64,000 nucleotides of DNA from Cylindrospermum sp. NIES-4074 (GTDB lineage Bacteria > Cyanobacteriota > Cyanobacteriia > Cyanobacteriales > Nostocaceae), in NCBI GenBank assembly GCA_003994795.1, contig AP018269.1, positions 3,897,677-3,961,676 on the forward strand. Direction: 5' to 3'. The notes under the pieces are model-generated. The model did no database searches, had not been told where the DNA came from, and worked only from the letters and a program-made list of their open reading frames with translations. Shown here piece by piece: positions 53,753 through 62,709 of the stretch. Every line of letters starts with the position of its first letter. Positions within the stretch are counted from its first letter, which is position 1. Position numbers and translations under genes: made by a program.

Positions 53753-53926
53753 TTGTCGTACCTCGAATTATAAACAGGTTATTGCTAATCAGTAGCAAGC
53801 ATTTTCACTATTACCTGTGCTGCTAGACTAGATTTTAGCGCAAGAGTTAAATCTGCGGAAATCGGGAAAATTGAATAGGTAAAACTAAGTTTACAATAGT
53901 ATATTTGCAGATACTTATTGCTATAC

Positions 53927-54607
53927 ATGACTGTAATTTTAACTAATGACGACGGCATTGATGCCCCTGGTATCCAAGCATTGCTCAAAGCTGTAAATGA
54001 CAAAAATGTGATTATCGCTGCACCTAAAGACCATCAATCTGGGTGCGGACATCAAGTTACTACCACCCGCCCCATTAAACTCCAGCGACGTTCAGATATT
54101 GAATATGCGATCGCCGGCACTCCTGCCGATTGTGTGAGAATAGCAATTACACAAATATGCCCAAATGTGAAATTTGTGCTTTCAGGGATTAACGCTGGTG
54201 GCAATTTAGGTGTAGATGCTTACATTTCTGGCACGGTGGCGGCTGTGCGAGAAGCCGCAATGCGTGGGATTCCGGGAATTGCCATTTCCCAGTATCGCAA
54301 AGGCAAGCTGAATTTTGATTGGGATGTGGCTGCTGAGTTCACATCGGCAGTTATAGCCGACTTACTGAAACTTCCCCTAGAACCAGGAAGTTTTTGGAAT
54401 GTGAATTTACCGCATCTACAACCAGGAGAAGCCAAGCCTGAGGTGGTGTTTTGCCAACCTTGTACAAAACCTTTACCTGCCAACTATCGTCTTGAAGGTG
54501 ATGATTTTTATTATGTGGGGGAATACGGCAAACGCGATCGCACTCCTGGTAGTGATGTCGATGTCTGTTTTTCTGGAAATATTGCGATAACTCAGCTAAG
54601 AGTTTAA
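53927..54607 (+). CDS. surE: 5'-nucleotidase SurE
   Basis: SurE is a metal-dependent nucleoside 5'- and 3'-monophosphate phosphatase linked to stationary-phase survival. The 226-residue product has the N-terminal signature ILTNDDGIDAPGI with the DD metal ligands, PKDHQSGCGHQVT, AIAGTPADCVRIA, and the SGINAGGNLGVDAYISGTVAAVREAAM core. All metal-binding landmarks are present. The ATG at 53927 is preferred over a TTG at 53918. Convergent with the small coiled-coil gene 10 bases on. Confidence 0.94.
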   Translation: MTVILTNDDGIDAPGIQALLKAVNDKNVIIAAPKDHQSGCGHQVTTTRPIKLQRRSDIEYAIAGTPADCVRIAITQICPNVKFVLSGINAGGNLGVDAYISGTVAAVREAAMRGIPGIAISQYRKGKLNFDWDVAAEFTSAVIADLLKLPLEPGSFWNVNLPHLQPGEAKPEVVFCQPCTKPLPANYRLEGDDFYYVGEYGKRDRTPGSDVDVCFSGNIAITQLRV

Positions 54608-54617
54608 CAAACTATAT

Positions 54618-54956
54618 TCAAACTTCGTCATCTGGCCCTTGAATCAAGCACGTGAGTCTATCTAGAGTTTGTGTCAATTGGCTGAGTTTTTGCAGTGAAT
54701 CATCTTGAGATTCAGCAAGACTCTGTACAGCGTCACACAAGGCAAAAATTTGATAGCCTTGCTGTTGCACTTGCTTACCTTGGGCTTCGATTTGGACGCT
54801 GAGAGTTTCTAATCTTTCTGCAAGACGTTCAATTGTCTCAGTTGTAGAGAGTACTGCTTCCCCAATTTGCTCAACAATCGATTCCAATCTATTTATTTTA
54901 ACTTCGGCTCCTGCTGAAATCATTTCTTTACCGCCCCAGTTTTGAGAAAACATCAT
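54618..54956 (-). CDS. Small predicted coiled-coil protein
   Basis: The 112-residue product is a nearly continuous helix from about 20 to 105 with heptad-like spacing (IVEQIGEAVLSTTETIERLAERLETLSVQIEAQ in outline). No known family recognised; it has no membrane segment. Could be an oligomerisation or scaffolding protein. Overlaps no other gene; stop is 10 bases from the surE stop. Confidence 0.6.
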   Translation of the reverse strand: MMFSQNWGGKEMISAGAEVKINRLESIVEQIGEAVLSTTETIERLAERLETLSVQIEAQGKQVQQQGYQIFALCDAVQSLAESQDDSLQKLSQLTQTLDRLTCLIQGPDDEV

Positions 54957-55998
54957 AGTAATGGCGCCTAAATTATTGATAATTTAATATCAGTAACAAT
55001 ACCAAAGAGTTTCAGAAACAAAATTCAAAATATGCCTACGGCACGCTACGCCAACAAAAATTAAAAATGAGAAAAACCAGTATTGGTAAGCATCTTAGGC
55101 GATGACTTTATAAAAATTAAATCTGTAACTGCTGATTAGCATACCGATACTATTTGTATTTTTTTTCTTTGGTACTTTCTTCCAACCCTAGAGGTATTGT
55201 TCCCCAACTGATAATTTGTCTGCTGCCATTGTTAATAAACTTCATCTTTTGGCTCTTAGTTCCGGTTACTATTGGCATATTTTTGAGAAATTTTAGATTA
55301 AATTCATAAAAATCATCACCACAATCATCCTAGATGAAGTTTATTCTCCCCCTACGGTTAGATTACCTAACTCTTTTTTCCTCTGTATTCTTTGCCTCCT
55401 CTGGGGTTAGTTAAAAAGATTTAAGTAATCTTTGAACAAGAAAGGAGTAAATATCTGTGAGTGATATCATATCCGGTTGAATGCTTATCATATCTATTTG
55501 GGCTGGTAATGGGTAATGGGGAGCAGCCAACACTAACTACAAAGTTATCAACAGTAATTAGCCGGACTTGATATGAGCTATCAATTGCTAGTGATAGGGT
55601 TAAGTTTTAGAGTGGAAATAAAGTTAAGTAATGGTAAGCATTCAGCTATCAGTGGTCAGCTAAAACCGTGTTTTTGAATGAGGTTAAGGGTTTTGACTTA
55701 GGGAGACTTACAGCAAAAGCAATTAGTAATCAGCGGTGAGAATGCTTATGGATTTTTGAAAATTGCTTGAAGCTACAAGCTGAATGCTTACGGCAAATTA
55801 ATGCTTGTTATTAAGTGAAATATTTTGCACAAACAGTTAATTTGAATTGGCGATATCAAACAAAGTGGTATCGATTTATGGTTGTATGAGCAACGGCTCT
55901 ACATGATTGTGGAATAAATCTCAGCTTTTTACAGATAAAAAACAAAATGGGTAATTGCTTAAACTCTTATTCAGAGAGCAATTACACATTCTTGATGA
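54957..55998. other. 1-kb gap with repeats, no protein gene
   Basis: Contains a TGCCTACGGCACGCTACGCC-type repeat near 55033, a GGTAATG-type heptamer near 55508, and the 158-bp inverted-repeat element at 55634-55791. No tRNA or plausible ORF was found. A/T-rich stretches on each side may hold the promoter of the downstream minus-strand neighbour only on the left side; nothing else can be assigned. Confidence 0.45.
55634..55791. mobile_element. MITE-like element with 13-bp perfect inverted ends, copy 2
   Basis: GTAAGCATTCAGC (55634-55646) and its exact complement (55779-55791). The interior matches copy 1 at 13.9 kb through GGTCAGC, AAACCG-GTTTT, GGGAGACTTACA, AATTAGTAATC and GAATGCT blocks, but lacks that copy's 100-bp GC-rich insert. 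No flanking 8-bp duplication is visible. Confidence 0.75.
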
Positions 55999-56688
55999 TT
56001 AAAAGATAACCGAGTTGCCCAAAAACACGATGCCGATCGCACAAAAAGCTAAACCAGTCAGGCGAATTTTATTGGGTAAAAGTTGGTTAAGTTCTCCAAC
56101 ACCAAGCAGTCTGCCAATTTCTCTGGCACAGATGATAATCACAGACTGAGTTAAGGTGATACCTGCCACATAAGTAACTAATGTCACCATTCCTAGTCCA
56201 ATAGTGGATTCACCGTTGGCGTAACCTTGAAATAAACCAGCAATTATACTTAGTGCGGTGAGTGCTAACCAGTTGAGTTGAGTGGGTAATACCAGTACAG
56301 CGCCTAAGGCAATGGTGTTTAAGGCGATCGCTATTTGTGCATCTGGCAAGTTGAGTGGGGAGAGATAAATTGCTGTACCGCATAGTGCTGCAATCACGAA
56401 AGATGCAGCTATAAGAGAACCGCGAACCACCCCAGCGCAAAGTAAGCCAATAGCCACAATCCCAGCCAAACGATTCAAGCCAAGGACAGGATCAGCTATT
56501 CCCCACAGCAACCCTTCCCAACAGTTAGAGATAGTGTGGTAACTGGGGGTTCCAGCCAATGAACTCAGCAGACTAATTAAAACTAAAGTGGCGATCGCTC
56601 CCATGTGGCGATACTGTAATCCAGAGGCAGAAGATTCTCCTGCATCAGCAGACGCTGATAATTTATTTTTGAACATCTTTGATAGCAA
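55999..56688 (-). CDS. HupE/UreJ-family membrane protein with altered metal motif
   Basis: The 229-residue product has about six hydrophobic segments and the family's overall shape. HupE/UreJ proteins are thought to carry nickel or a related metal, and characterised forms have a His-Pro...Asp-His motif near the first or second helix. At the equivalent site this protein reads GIADPVLGLNRLAGIVAIGLL, with Asp-Pro and Asn-Arg in place of His-Pro and Asp-His. Other features (long N-terminal tail, internal repeats of small residues) fit. Start ATG at 56688; 56676 is an alternative. No hydrogenase or urease gene is nearby, so the metal-transport role is only a family inference. Confidence 0.75.
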   Translation of the reverse strand: MLSKMFKNKLSASADAGESSASGLQYRHMGAIATLVLISLLSSLAGTPSYHTISNCWEGLLWGIADPVLGLNRLAGIVAIGLLCAGVVRGSLIAASFVIAALCGTAIYLSPLNLPDAQIAIALNTIALGAVLVLPTQLNWLALTALSIIAGLFQGYANGESTIGLGMVTLVTYVAGITLTQSVIIICAREIGRLLGVGELNQLLPNKIRLTGLAFCAIGIVFLGNSVIF

Positions 56689-57028
56689 ATTAGTTTTTAA
56701 CAGTATTTTATACTACCCCAAACCCCCAAAATCCTAACGCAGTCGTGACTCTAGTTGAGGCTGGCTTAGTATAAATTTGTAAAGCTGCTATTGGGAGCAT
56801 CCCTTTGTCTGAAAATTACTCACCACGTCAAAGGACGAGAGTGTGGGCGGTAGGCTGTCGGGTATCGGGTTTCGGGAGAATGTTTATAGGTTTTTGGAGA
56901 TTATCAAAGGTTAATTAGGTAAAAAAGGCTTTTTCTGGCTCAAGAATCCACTTTGCACCCGCTAACTAACTCTTGAATTTATTTACTAATCCTTTTTATT
57001 CCCTACACCCCTAGTGATTTTTCGAGTA
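56689..57028. other. Gap without a gene between the HupE-like and ethylene-receptor-like genes
   Basis: 340 bases; no ORF, hairpin or array that I can support. Should include the HupE-like gene's promoter. Confidence 0.35.
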
Positions 57029-58327
57029 TTAGGCGTTACCAAACTTCAACCGCATCGGAATCTGGATTTGTAACTCAGTACCCTGAAGCGGTGCTGAAAT
57101 ACACTTTAACTTACCACCATGCTTATTGATAATTTGGTAGGTAACTGACATCCCTAAACCTGTATTAGCACCGATAGGCTTAGTAGTAAAGAAAGGATCA
57201 AACATTTTTTGCTTTACCTCTTCTGTCATTCCATTGCCATTATCAATAAAACTAATTTTTACTTGATTGCTGTCTAAAGTTTCAGTAAAAATAGTAATTT
57301 TACCTTGATAATTTTCTGTGTTTTGATGGTTAATAGTTGAGAATTCATCTATAGCATCGATAGCATTATCTAGAATGTTCATAAATACCTGATTTAGTTC
57401 TCCAGGGTAGCACTCAATTTTAGGCAAATTACCGTATTCTTTAATAACTTGGATTTTGGCATGACCCGCTTTACTTTTCAAGCGATTTTGCAAAATATGG
57501 ATAGTGCTATCAATACCTTCATGAATATCAACTTCTTTAATTTCCGCCTCATCCAATCGTGAGAAGTTTTTCAATGATAAAACTACTTTGCGGATACGAG
57601 CCGCTCCCATTTTGATGGAGGATAATAGTTTGGGTAAGTCTTCTTTAATAAAAACGAGATCAATTTCTTCAGAAAAAGCTTGAATTTCTGGTACTGGATG
57701 CGGATAGTATTGATGGTAAAGTGAAATCAAATTAAACAAATTCTCGGAATATTCATTAGCAACATTGATATTGCCATAGATAAAGTTAACAGGATTATTG
57801 ATTTCATGGGCAATACCAGCAACTAATTGCCCCAATGAAGACATTTTTGCACTTTGAATTAGTTGAGTTTGTGTATTTGCAAGTCCTTGTTCAGCAATTT
57901 TTCGCTCAACAATTTCGGCTTTGAGTTGGCTATTAGCTAATTCCAATTGTGCCGGACTTGGCAAAGCCAGTGCCTGAGGAATTATCGGTACTAATACAAT
58001 CGCGGTATAAATTGATATGAAAGCAGTAAGAGCTTTTATTGAGCCAGACAGCCAGTAAGTCGGATGCCAAAGCGTCCATATTTCCGCTAAATGGGTTGTA
58101 CCGCAGGAAATGATAAAAGAGCCAAACAAAAGGAGTAACCATTTAAAGGGGAAATCCTTTCGCTTGCTAACAAAGTAAACAATGGTGATGGGGATAGAAT
58201 AATAGGCGATCGCAATCAAAATGTCCGAAACGATATGCAACCATAGCAAACCTGGCTTCCAGAGGTAACAATGTCCATGTGGGATAAATAAGCCATCAGC
58301 AAATAAGTTTTGCAACAGTTCTAACAT
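57029..58327 (-). CDS. Ethylene-receptor-like (ETR1-type) membrane histidine kinase
   Basis: The 432-residue product carries a three-helix domain strikingly like plant ETR1: SDILIAIAYYSIPITIVYF, FPFKWLLLLFGSFIISCGTTH, then a third helix from WLSGSIKALTAF. Residues matching ETR1 Asp25, Tyr32, Pro36, Cys65 and His69 are Asp35, Tyr42, Pro46, Cys75 and His79, so the copper-binding pair for ethylene is kept. There is no GAF domain; a coiled coil leads directly to a histidine kinase with H-box GIAHEINNP and ATPase motifs GNGMT and GANTGLGMS. Synechocystis Etr1 (Slr1212) is the known cyanobacterial ethylene receptor. The ATG at 58327 is chosen; an in-frame GTG at 58372 would add 15 residues. No receiver gene adjacent. 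Confidence 0.88.
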   Translation of the reverse strand: MLELLQNLFADGLFIPHGHCYLWKPGLLWLHIVSDILIAIAYYSIPITIVYFVSKRKDFPFKWLLLLFGSFIISCGTTHLAEIWTLWHPTYWLSGSIKALTAFISIYTAIVLVPIIPQALALPSPAQLELANSQLKAEIVERKIAEQGLANTQTQLIQSAKMSSLGQLVAGIAHEINNPVNFIYGNINVANEYSENLFNLISLYHQYYPHPVPEIQAFSEEIDLVFIKEDLPKLLSSIKMGAARIRKVVLSLKNFSRLDEAEIKEVDIHEGIDSTIHILQNRLKSKAGHAKIQVIKEYGNLPKIECYPGELNQVFMNILDNAIDAIDEFSTINHQNTENYQGKITIFTETLDSNQVKISFIDNGNGMTEEVKQKMFDPFFTTKPIGANTGLGMSVTYQIINKHGGKLKCISAPLQGTELQIQIPMRLKFGNA

Positions 58328-58416
58328 CAATCTATTACTGAGTATAATTTGTTTTCGCTGTCCTCTATTCACAAATTATAAGCGCTGCAAATAGTATTGT
58401 GCGTACTAGTTCAAAA

Positions 58417-60168
58417 CTAATGTAGTAATTCCTCTACTTGGTGCTGGCTCCACAAGCTTTTATACAGCCCTGGTTGCTGCACAAGTTCTGAGTGATTACC
58501 TATTTGGACGATTTTTCCCTGTTCCATGACCATAATCCGGTCAGCAGTGGCAGCAGCAGATAGTTGATGAGTAATAAAAATTACTGTTTTTTTACCTGTA
58601 CCACTGGCAAGATTTTTGAGAATTTGTGTGGCGGTTTGGTTATCAACGCTAGAGAGAGCATCATCCAAAATTAAAATTGGGGCATCAATGAGCATTGCCC
58701 TAGCCAAGGCTGTACGTTGCCGTTGACCACCAGAAAGGGTAATGCCACGTTCCCCAACGATGGTTTCATATTGCTGGGGAAAATTGCTAATTTCTGGATG
58801 AATCTGGGCTAGTTTGGCGACAGATTCTACATGATCTTGGTCGCTCGCTGGGTCGCCGTAGCGGATATTATTTTTGATTGTGGTGCTAAACAGAAAGCTA
58901 TCTTGAGGTACGTAGGCGATCGCCCCCCGTAAATCCATTAAAGCTATCTTTGTCACATCCAAACCATCCAAAAACAACTGCCCCGCCTCAATATCTAACA
59001 ACCGTGGCAAAGCATTAGCCAAAGTAGATTTCCCTGAACCAATAGCGCCAACAATGGCTACCACTTCCCCAGGAAAAATCCTGAAGCTGACATTTTCTAA
59101 AGCCGGGGTGGTAGCACCAGGGTAAGTGTAACTCAGATTTTTTGCTATCAGTTCCCCTTTAACTTCATCTGCTGACAGATGAATAACATCAGCTTCATCT
59201 TGAATTTTTGGTGTCACACTGAGAATAGACTCAAGACGGTCAATACTCACCTCCCCCCGTTGGTAGGCAGTAATTGTGAATCCTAACAAAGCAGTGGGAA
59301 AAACCAGACGCTCTACAAAAATCAACAGTGCTAGAAAGTCGCCAACGGCTAGAGTCCCAGCAGATATGCGCGTTGTTCCTAGCCAGATGATTACCAGAGC
59401 ACTCAGATTAGCTAACCCGCCAATGATGGGAAACAGTGTATTTCGGCTTTTTGCCAGTTGCAGGTTAGCCTTCAATAGCTGCTGATTTTTCTGAGTGAAG
59501 GCTCGACGTTCGTTTTCTTCTTGGGCGTAGATTTTAATCAGGGCCATGCCGCTGATGTCTTCTTGAATGAGTCCACTGATGTCAGAGAGTTGCTCTTGCA
59601 CCGCTGATTGTTCTTTGCGTAGGCGATTACTAAACAGAAACACCATGAAGAACATCAAAGGATATACTGCCAGGGAAGCTAAGGTGAGATCCACACTAAT
59701 CGCTAGCATCACTGGTAGTGTTAGAGCATAGGCAAACATCGTATTTGCCAAACTCAATACAGCAAAACCCAACAACCGCTTGATATTATCTACATCACTG
59801 GTAGCCCTGCTAATCAAATCGCCAGCAGTATTGCTAGCAAAATAAGATGGCTCCAGTTTGAGTAAATGTTCAAAAATACGCTGTTTCAGGTCAAATTCCA
59901 CTTGGCGTCCCACTCCAAACAGCCAAATGCGGGAAGCCATACGTATTAGCCACATCGCTGAACTGAGCAGGATGATGGTGACTACATAATGTATTACTTG
60001 ATTCAGATTAAAGGTTTTTGAGAGTTGGTCTACCCCAGAGCGAATCAGCAAGGGGATATAAACGCCCAGTCCATTAACAGACAATAAAGCGAGAATGCCT
60101 AATGTAGTCTCCCGCCAATGGGGACGCAGGTAATTAACGAGTTGAGCAAGTCGTCGAGATTGTGCCAT
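58417..60168 (-). CDS. ABC-type exporter half-transporter (MsbA/LmrA-like)
   Basis: The 583-residue product joins six membrane helices (about 20-310) to a nucleotide-binding domain. The latter has Walker A GAIGSGKST near 375, Q-loop YVPQDSFLFSTTIKNNI, signature LSGGQRQR near 480, Walker B ILILDDALSSVD and H-loop FITHQLSAA. Acts as a dimer to export lipid, drug or peptide; the cargo is unknown. Start ATG at 60168. Confidence 0.95.
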   Translation of the reverse strand: MAQSRRLAQLVNYLRPHWRETTLGILALLSVNGLGVYIPLLIRSGVDQLSKTFNLNQVIHYVVTIILLSSAMWLIRMASRIWLFGVGRQVEFDLKQRIFEHLLKLEPSYFASNTAGDLISRATSDVDNIKRLLGFAVLSLANTMFAYALTLPVMLAISVDLTLASLAVYPLMFFMVFLFSNRLRKEQSAVQEQLSDISGLIQEDISGMALIKIYAQEENERRAFTQKNQQLLKANLQLAKSRNTLFPIIGGLANLSALVIIWLGTTRISAGTLAVGDFLALLIFVERLVFPTALLGFTITAYQRGEVSIDRLESILSVTPKIQDEADVIHLSADEVKGELIAKNLSYTYPGATTPALENVSFRIFPGEVVAIVGAIGSGKSTLANALPRLLDIEAGQLFLDGLDVTKIALMDLRGAIAYVPQDSFLFSTTIKNNIRYGDPASDQDHVESVAKLAQIHPEISNFPQQYETIVGERGITLSGGQRQRTALARAMLIDAPILILDDALSSVDNQTATQILKNLASGTGKKTVIFITHQLSAAATADRIMVMEQGKIVQIGNHSELVQQPGLYKSLWSQHQVEELLH

Positions 60169-60277
60169 TAAAGCAATTTTGCAACTTTATCATCCTAGAG
60201 CTACTGCTCATAGTTCTCTAGTTTTACCCTAATTTGATGGTTAAACCACTCTGAAAAAAGCGGTAAGTTAGCGCTGA

Positions 60278-60308
60278 TAAACCGTTCCTGCCAGTGAGGA
60301 ACGGTTTA
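60278..60308. repeat. Perfect 12-bp hairpin between the ABC exporter and the YdcF-like gene
   Basis: TAAACCGTTCCT and its complement around a seven-base loop. No T-run on either strand, so it does not look like a standard terminator; it could be an operator or a processed RNA hairpin. A second, weaker AAGGCC...GGCCTT pair is at 60365-60398, closer to the upstream gene's stop. Confidence 0.55.
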
Positions 60309-60419
60309 TAGAAGGTGCAGATCGGCTGATTGCAGAAGCTGAAAATCTCGATAAATAGGGAGATAAGGCCAGCCACTAGGGCGTAGCGTTGCGGCCTTTT
60401 GATGATTACTTTTTTATCC

Positions 60420-61121
60420 TTAAGACCGGGTACCACGCAAGAAACCGTAAATCTGGTCAAGATAACTTTCCCAAACTCTTGTTGTTAGTTGTAAGGTTTC
60501 CGCACTGGGTACAAAGTCTTCAATTCGCAACCCACGTGTTCTAATATCCTGAGGATTTTGTAACAGGTAGGGAGCAACTTTAACTGCCAAAGGGTTGAAA
60601 GCTATAGTTGCCGAATTTAGCTCTTGAGGAGACAGGATACTATCCCCTACCACATCCGAGATTTTGGCTGTGTTAGTTTCTGGCATCAATGCCACCAATG
60701 TGCTAGCTGTTGGTGCAGCACTGGCTATATGGGTTTCACCTGCCATAGCTGTTAGAGGTGCCCTATAGAGGAAGTAGGCGACCGCTGGTGTACTTGCTAA
60801 CATGAGAATCAATAGCGACCAACCCACTAAGTATCCACCTGGTTTGTCTATCATCCCGCCTCCTTTTATTCTCTGAGCCGCAAAGCCCAGCATCAAAACC
60901 GAGGCTCCCAGAGGCTTAAGGGGAAATGATACCAACTTCCACAAAGAATTCACAGCTGGTTCATTGGGGTTCACAAAGGCTAGAACTAAGACTACAAACA
61001 GAATTCCTAAGATTACTCGCCCGACAAAAGTTCCTGATGGATAAAATTTCTGAAACAAAGAGTAGCCAATAGCGCCAATAAGCAGCCACAGTAGTACCCG
61101 AGTTAGGAGTGCAAACGTCAT
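60420..61121 (-). CDS. YdcF-like membrane protein, apparently lacking its DUF218 domain
   Basis: The 233-residue product has an N-terminal hydrophobic half (four helices; LLTRVLLWLLIGAIGYSLFQKF, FPLKPLGASVLMLGFAAQRI, GYLVGWSLLILMLASTPAVAYFLYRAPL) that resembles the opening of cyanobacterial YdcF-family proteins as I remember them. Its last 40 residues (RGLRIEDFVPSAETLQLTTRVWESYLDQIYGFLRG in outline) resemble the end of the same family. The 150-200-residue DUF218 catalytic domain that should lie between is missing, replaced by about 60 residues of low similarity. Frame is intact and the stop is normal. Either an internal deletion derivative or a distinct short family; the match is from memory and should be verified. 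Confidence 0.65.
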   Translation of the reverse strand: MTFALLTRVLLWLLIGAIGYSLFQKFYPSGTFVGRVILGILFVVLVLAFVNPNEPAVNSLWKLVSFPLKPLGASVLMLGFAAQRIKGGGMIDKPGGYLVGWSLLILMLASTPAVAYFLYRAPLTAMAGETHIASAAPTASTLVALMPETNTAKISDVVGDSILSPQELNSATIAFNPLAVKVAPYLLQNPQDIRTRGLRIEDFVPSAETLQLTTRVWESYLDQIYGFLRGTRS

Positions 61122-61630
61122 AGATTAGCTCTCAAATTTTCTGGTGCGGACAGCCTAGAGGTTTCGGGGAGCGGATTTATTTTATCGTCAAATTGTAATC
61201 GCACTGTTACCAGACTTAAAATACCTCAAACCTCACACCCAAAGACTACCGTCGTAGTGATTTTAGTGCAATTTTTTGACACTGCGTCTATTATCTACAA
61301 ATTTACCGAACTGTAATGAGCCATTAGTAACGTGATCTACCCAGCGGGGTGTAGGGAGTGTGGGGAGTGTGGGGGGTGTGGGGGTGTGGGGAGTGTGGGG
61401 AGTGTGGGGAGTGTGGGGAATGTGGGAAGAGGAAAAGTATTTCTCTCCGGACTTACATGCACTCTATTTTGCGTAAGTCTTATCCTCCCTTCTCCCTTTC
61501 CTCTTCTTTTCCTACACCCTACACCCTACCCCCCACACCCTTCTTGTTAACCATTTTGCAGATTATGGCGTGGGACTCACGGCGAAAAAGCTAAATTAGT
61601 TGAGTAGTCGTGAACTGACAAGGAAAAACT
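61122..61630. other. Gap upstream of galE with G-rich tandem repeats
   Basis: About 500 bases between divergent genes. Holds the GTGTGGGGA-type array (61354-61427) and a C-rich CCCTACA heptamer patch near 61512-61530. Two long overlapping plus-strand frames here are repeat artefacts. No other regulatory site was found. Confidence 0.5.
61354..61427. repeat. G-rich tandem array, nonamer GGGAGTGTG and variants
   Basis: About eight units of a nine-base motif with one shortened and one altered unit. Runs of four or more G on the plus strand recur every nine bases, a sequence capable in principle of G-quadruplex formation. Confidence 0.85.
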
Positions 61631-62629
61631 ATGTCGTCGGCAGAGCCAACCATTTTAGTGACGGGGGGGGCTGGATATATTGGTTCTCATACAGTGCTGG
61701 CTCTCAAGCAAGCGGGTTATGAGGTGGTAATACTTGATAATCTGGTCTATGGGCATCGCGACTTGGTAGAAAAGGTTTTGCAGGTAGAACTAATTGAAGG
61801 GGACACAAGCGATCGCCTTTTGTTGGATTCACTCTTTAAAAGCCGCAATATTGCCGCAGTTATGCACTTTTCTGCTTATGCGTATGTAGGCGAATCTGTA
61901 ACTGACCCGGCAAAATACTACCGCAACAACGTTTTAGGCACTCTCACGCTGTTAGAAGCGATGTTGGCAGCAGATGTGAAGAAATTTGTTTTTTCTTCCA
62001 CTTGCGCCACTTATGGTGTACCGCAATTTGTGCCTATTCCCGAAACCCATCCCCAAGATCCCATTAATCCCTATGGGGCTACTAAGTTGATGGTGGAGCG
62101 GATTCTCTCTGATTTTGATGTGGCCTACGGTTTTAAATCAGTGCGTTTCCGCTACTTTAACGCTGCTGGAGCCGATCCTAGTGGTTCTCTGGGGGAGGAT
62201 CACAATCCAGAAACCCATTTGATTCCCTTGGTGTTGATGACAGCTTTAGGGAAAAGAGAATTTATCTCAATTTTTGGTACTGACTATCCTACCCCTGATG
62301 GGACTTGCATTCGGGATTATATTCATGTAAGCGACTTGGCAGACGCGCATATTTTGGGGTTGGAATATTTATTAAAAGGTGGAGATAGCGAAGTTTTCAA
62401 TTTGGGGAATGGTAGCGGCTTCTCTGTGAGAGAGGTAATAGCAGCCGCTCAAGAAGTGACAGGAAAGGTGATATCTGTGCAAGAATGCGATCGCCGTGCT
62501 GGTGATCCTCCCTCTCTCATTGGCACCAGTGAGAAAGCCAGAAAAACCTTAGGCTGGCAACCTAAATATCCTGACATCAAAGATATTGTCGCTCATGCTT
62601 GGCAGTGGCATCAACGGCGTCACAAGTGA
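61631..62629 (+). CDS. galE: UDP-glucose 4-epimerase
   Basis: GalE interconverts UDP-glucose and UDP-galactose using a bound NAD. The 332-residue product is an extended short-chain dehydrogenase with TGGAGYIG at 11-18, MHFSAYAYVGESV at 78-90, catalytic Ser123/Thr124 region (FSSTCATYG), Tyr148 and Lys152 (YGATK), and the C-terminal RRAGDPPSLIGTSEKARKTLGW. Likely supplies UDP-galactose for surface polysaccharides and galactolipids. ATG at 61631. Downstream is a heptamer array then the tnpB element. Confidence 0.95.
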   Translation: MSSAEPTILVTGGAGYIGSHTVLALKQAGYEVVILDNLVYGHRDLVEKVLQVELIEGDTSDRLLLDSLFKSRNIAAVMHFSAYAYVGESVTDPAKYYRNNVLGTLTLLEAMLAADVKKFVFSSTCATYGVPQFVPIPETHPQDPINPYGATKLMVERILSDFDVAYGFKSVRFRYFNAAGADPSGSLGEDHNPETHLIPLVLMTALGKREFISIFGTDYPTPDGTCIRDYIHVSDLADAHILGLEYLLKGGDSEVFNLGNGSGFSVREVIAAAQEVTGKVISVQECDRRAGDPPSLIGTSEKARKTLGWQPKYPDIKDIVAHAWQWHQRRHK

Positions 62630-62702
62630 GTGAGGAGTGCTGAGTGCTTCGGCTGAAGTGCTGAGGGCTTCGGCTGAAGTGCTGAGTGCTGAGTGAGGAG
62701 TA
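62630..62702. repeat. Degenerate heptamer array (GTGCTGA / CTTCGGCTGAAG) after galE
   Basis: Contains four or five GTGCTGA units and two copies of GCTTCGGCTGAAGTGCTGAG, a segment shared with TA-flanked element C. It reaches to within 10 bases of the probable end of the tnpB element. Confidence 0.8.
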
Positions 62703-62709
62703 AGGAATT

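Noticed and set aside
60224-60460. 78-codon minus-strand ORF
   Set aside because: Overlaps the 3' end of the YdcF-like gene in a different frame and spans the hairpin region; no family match.
61332-61594. Two overlapping plus-strand ORFs of 72 and 78 codons with GECGECG or ECGECGE-type sequence
   Set aside because: These are translations of the G-rich nonamer array and C-rich repeat, with no family resemblance.
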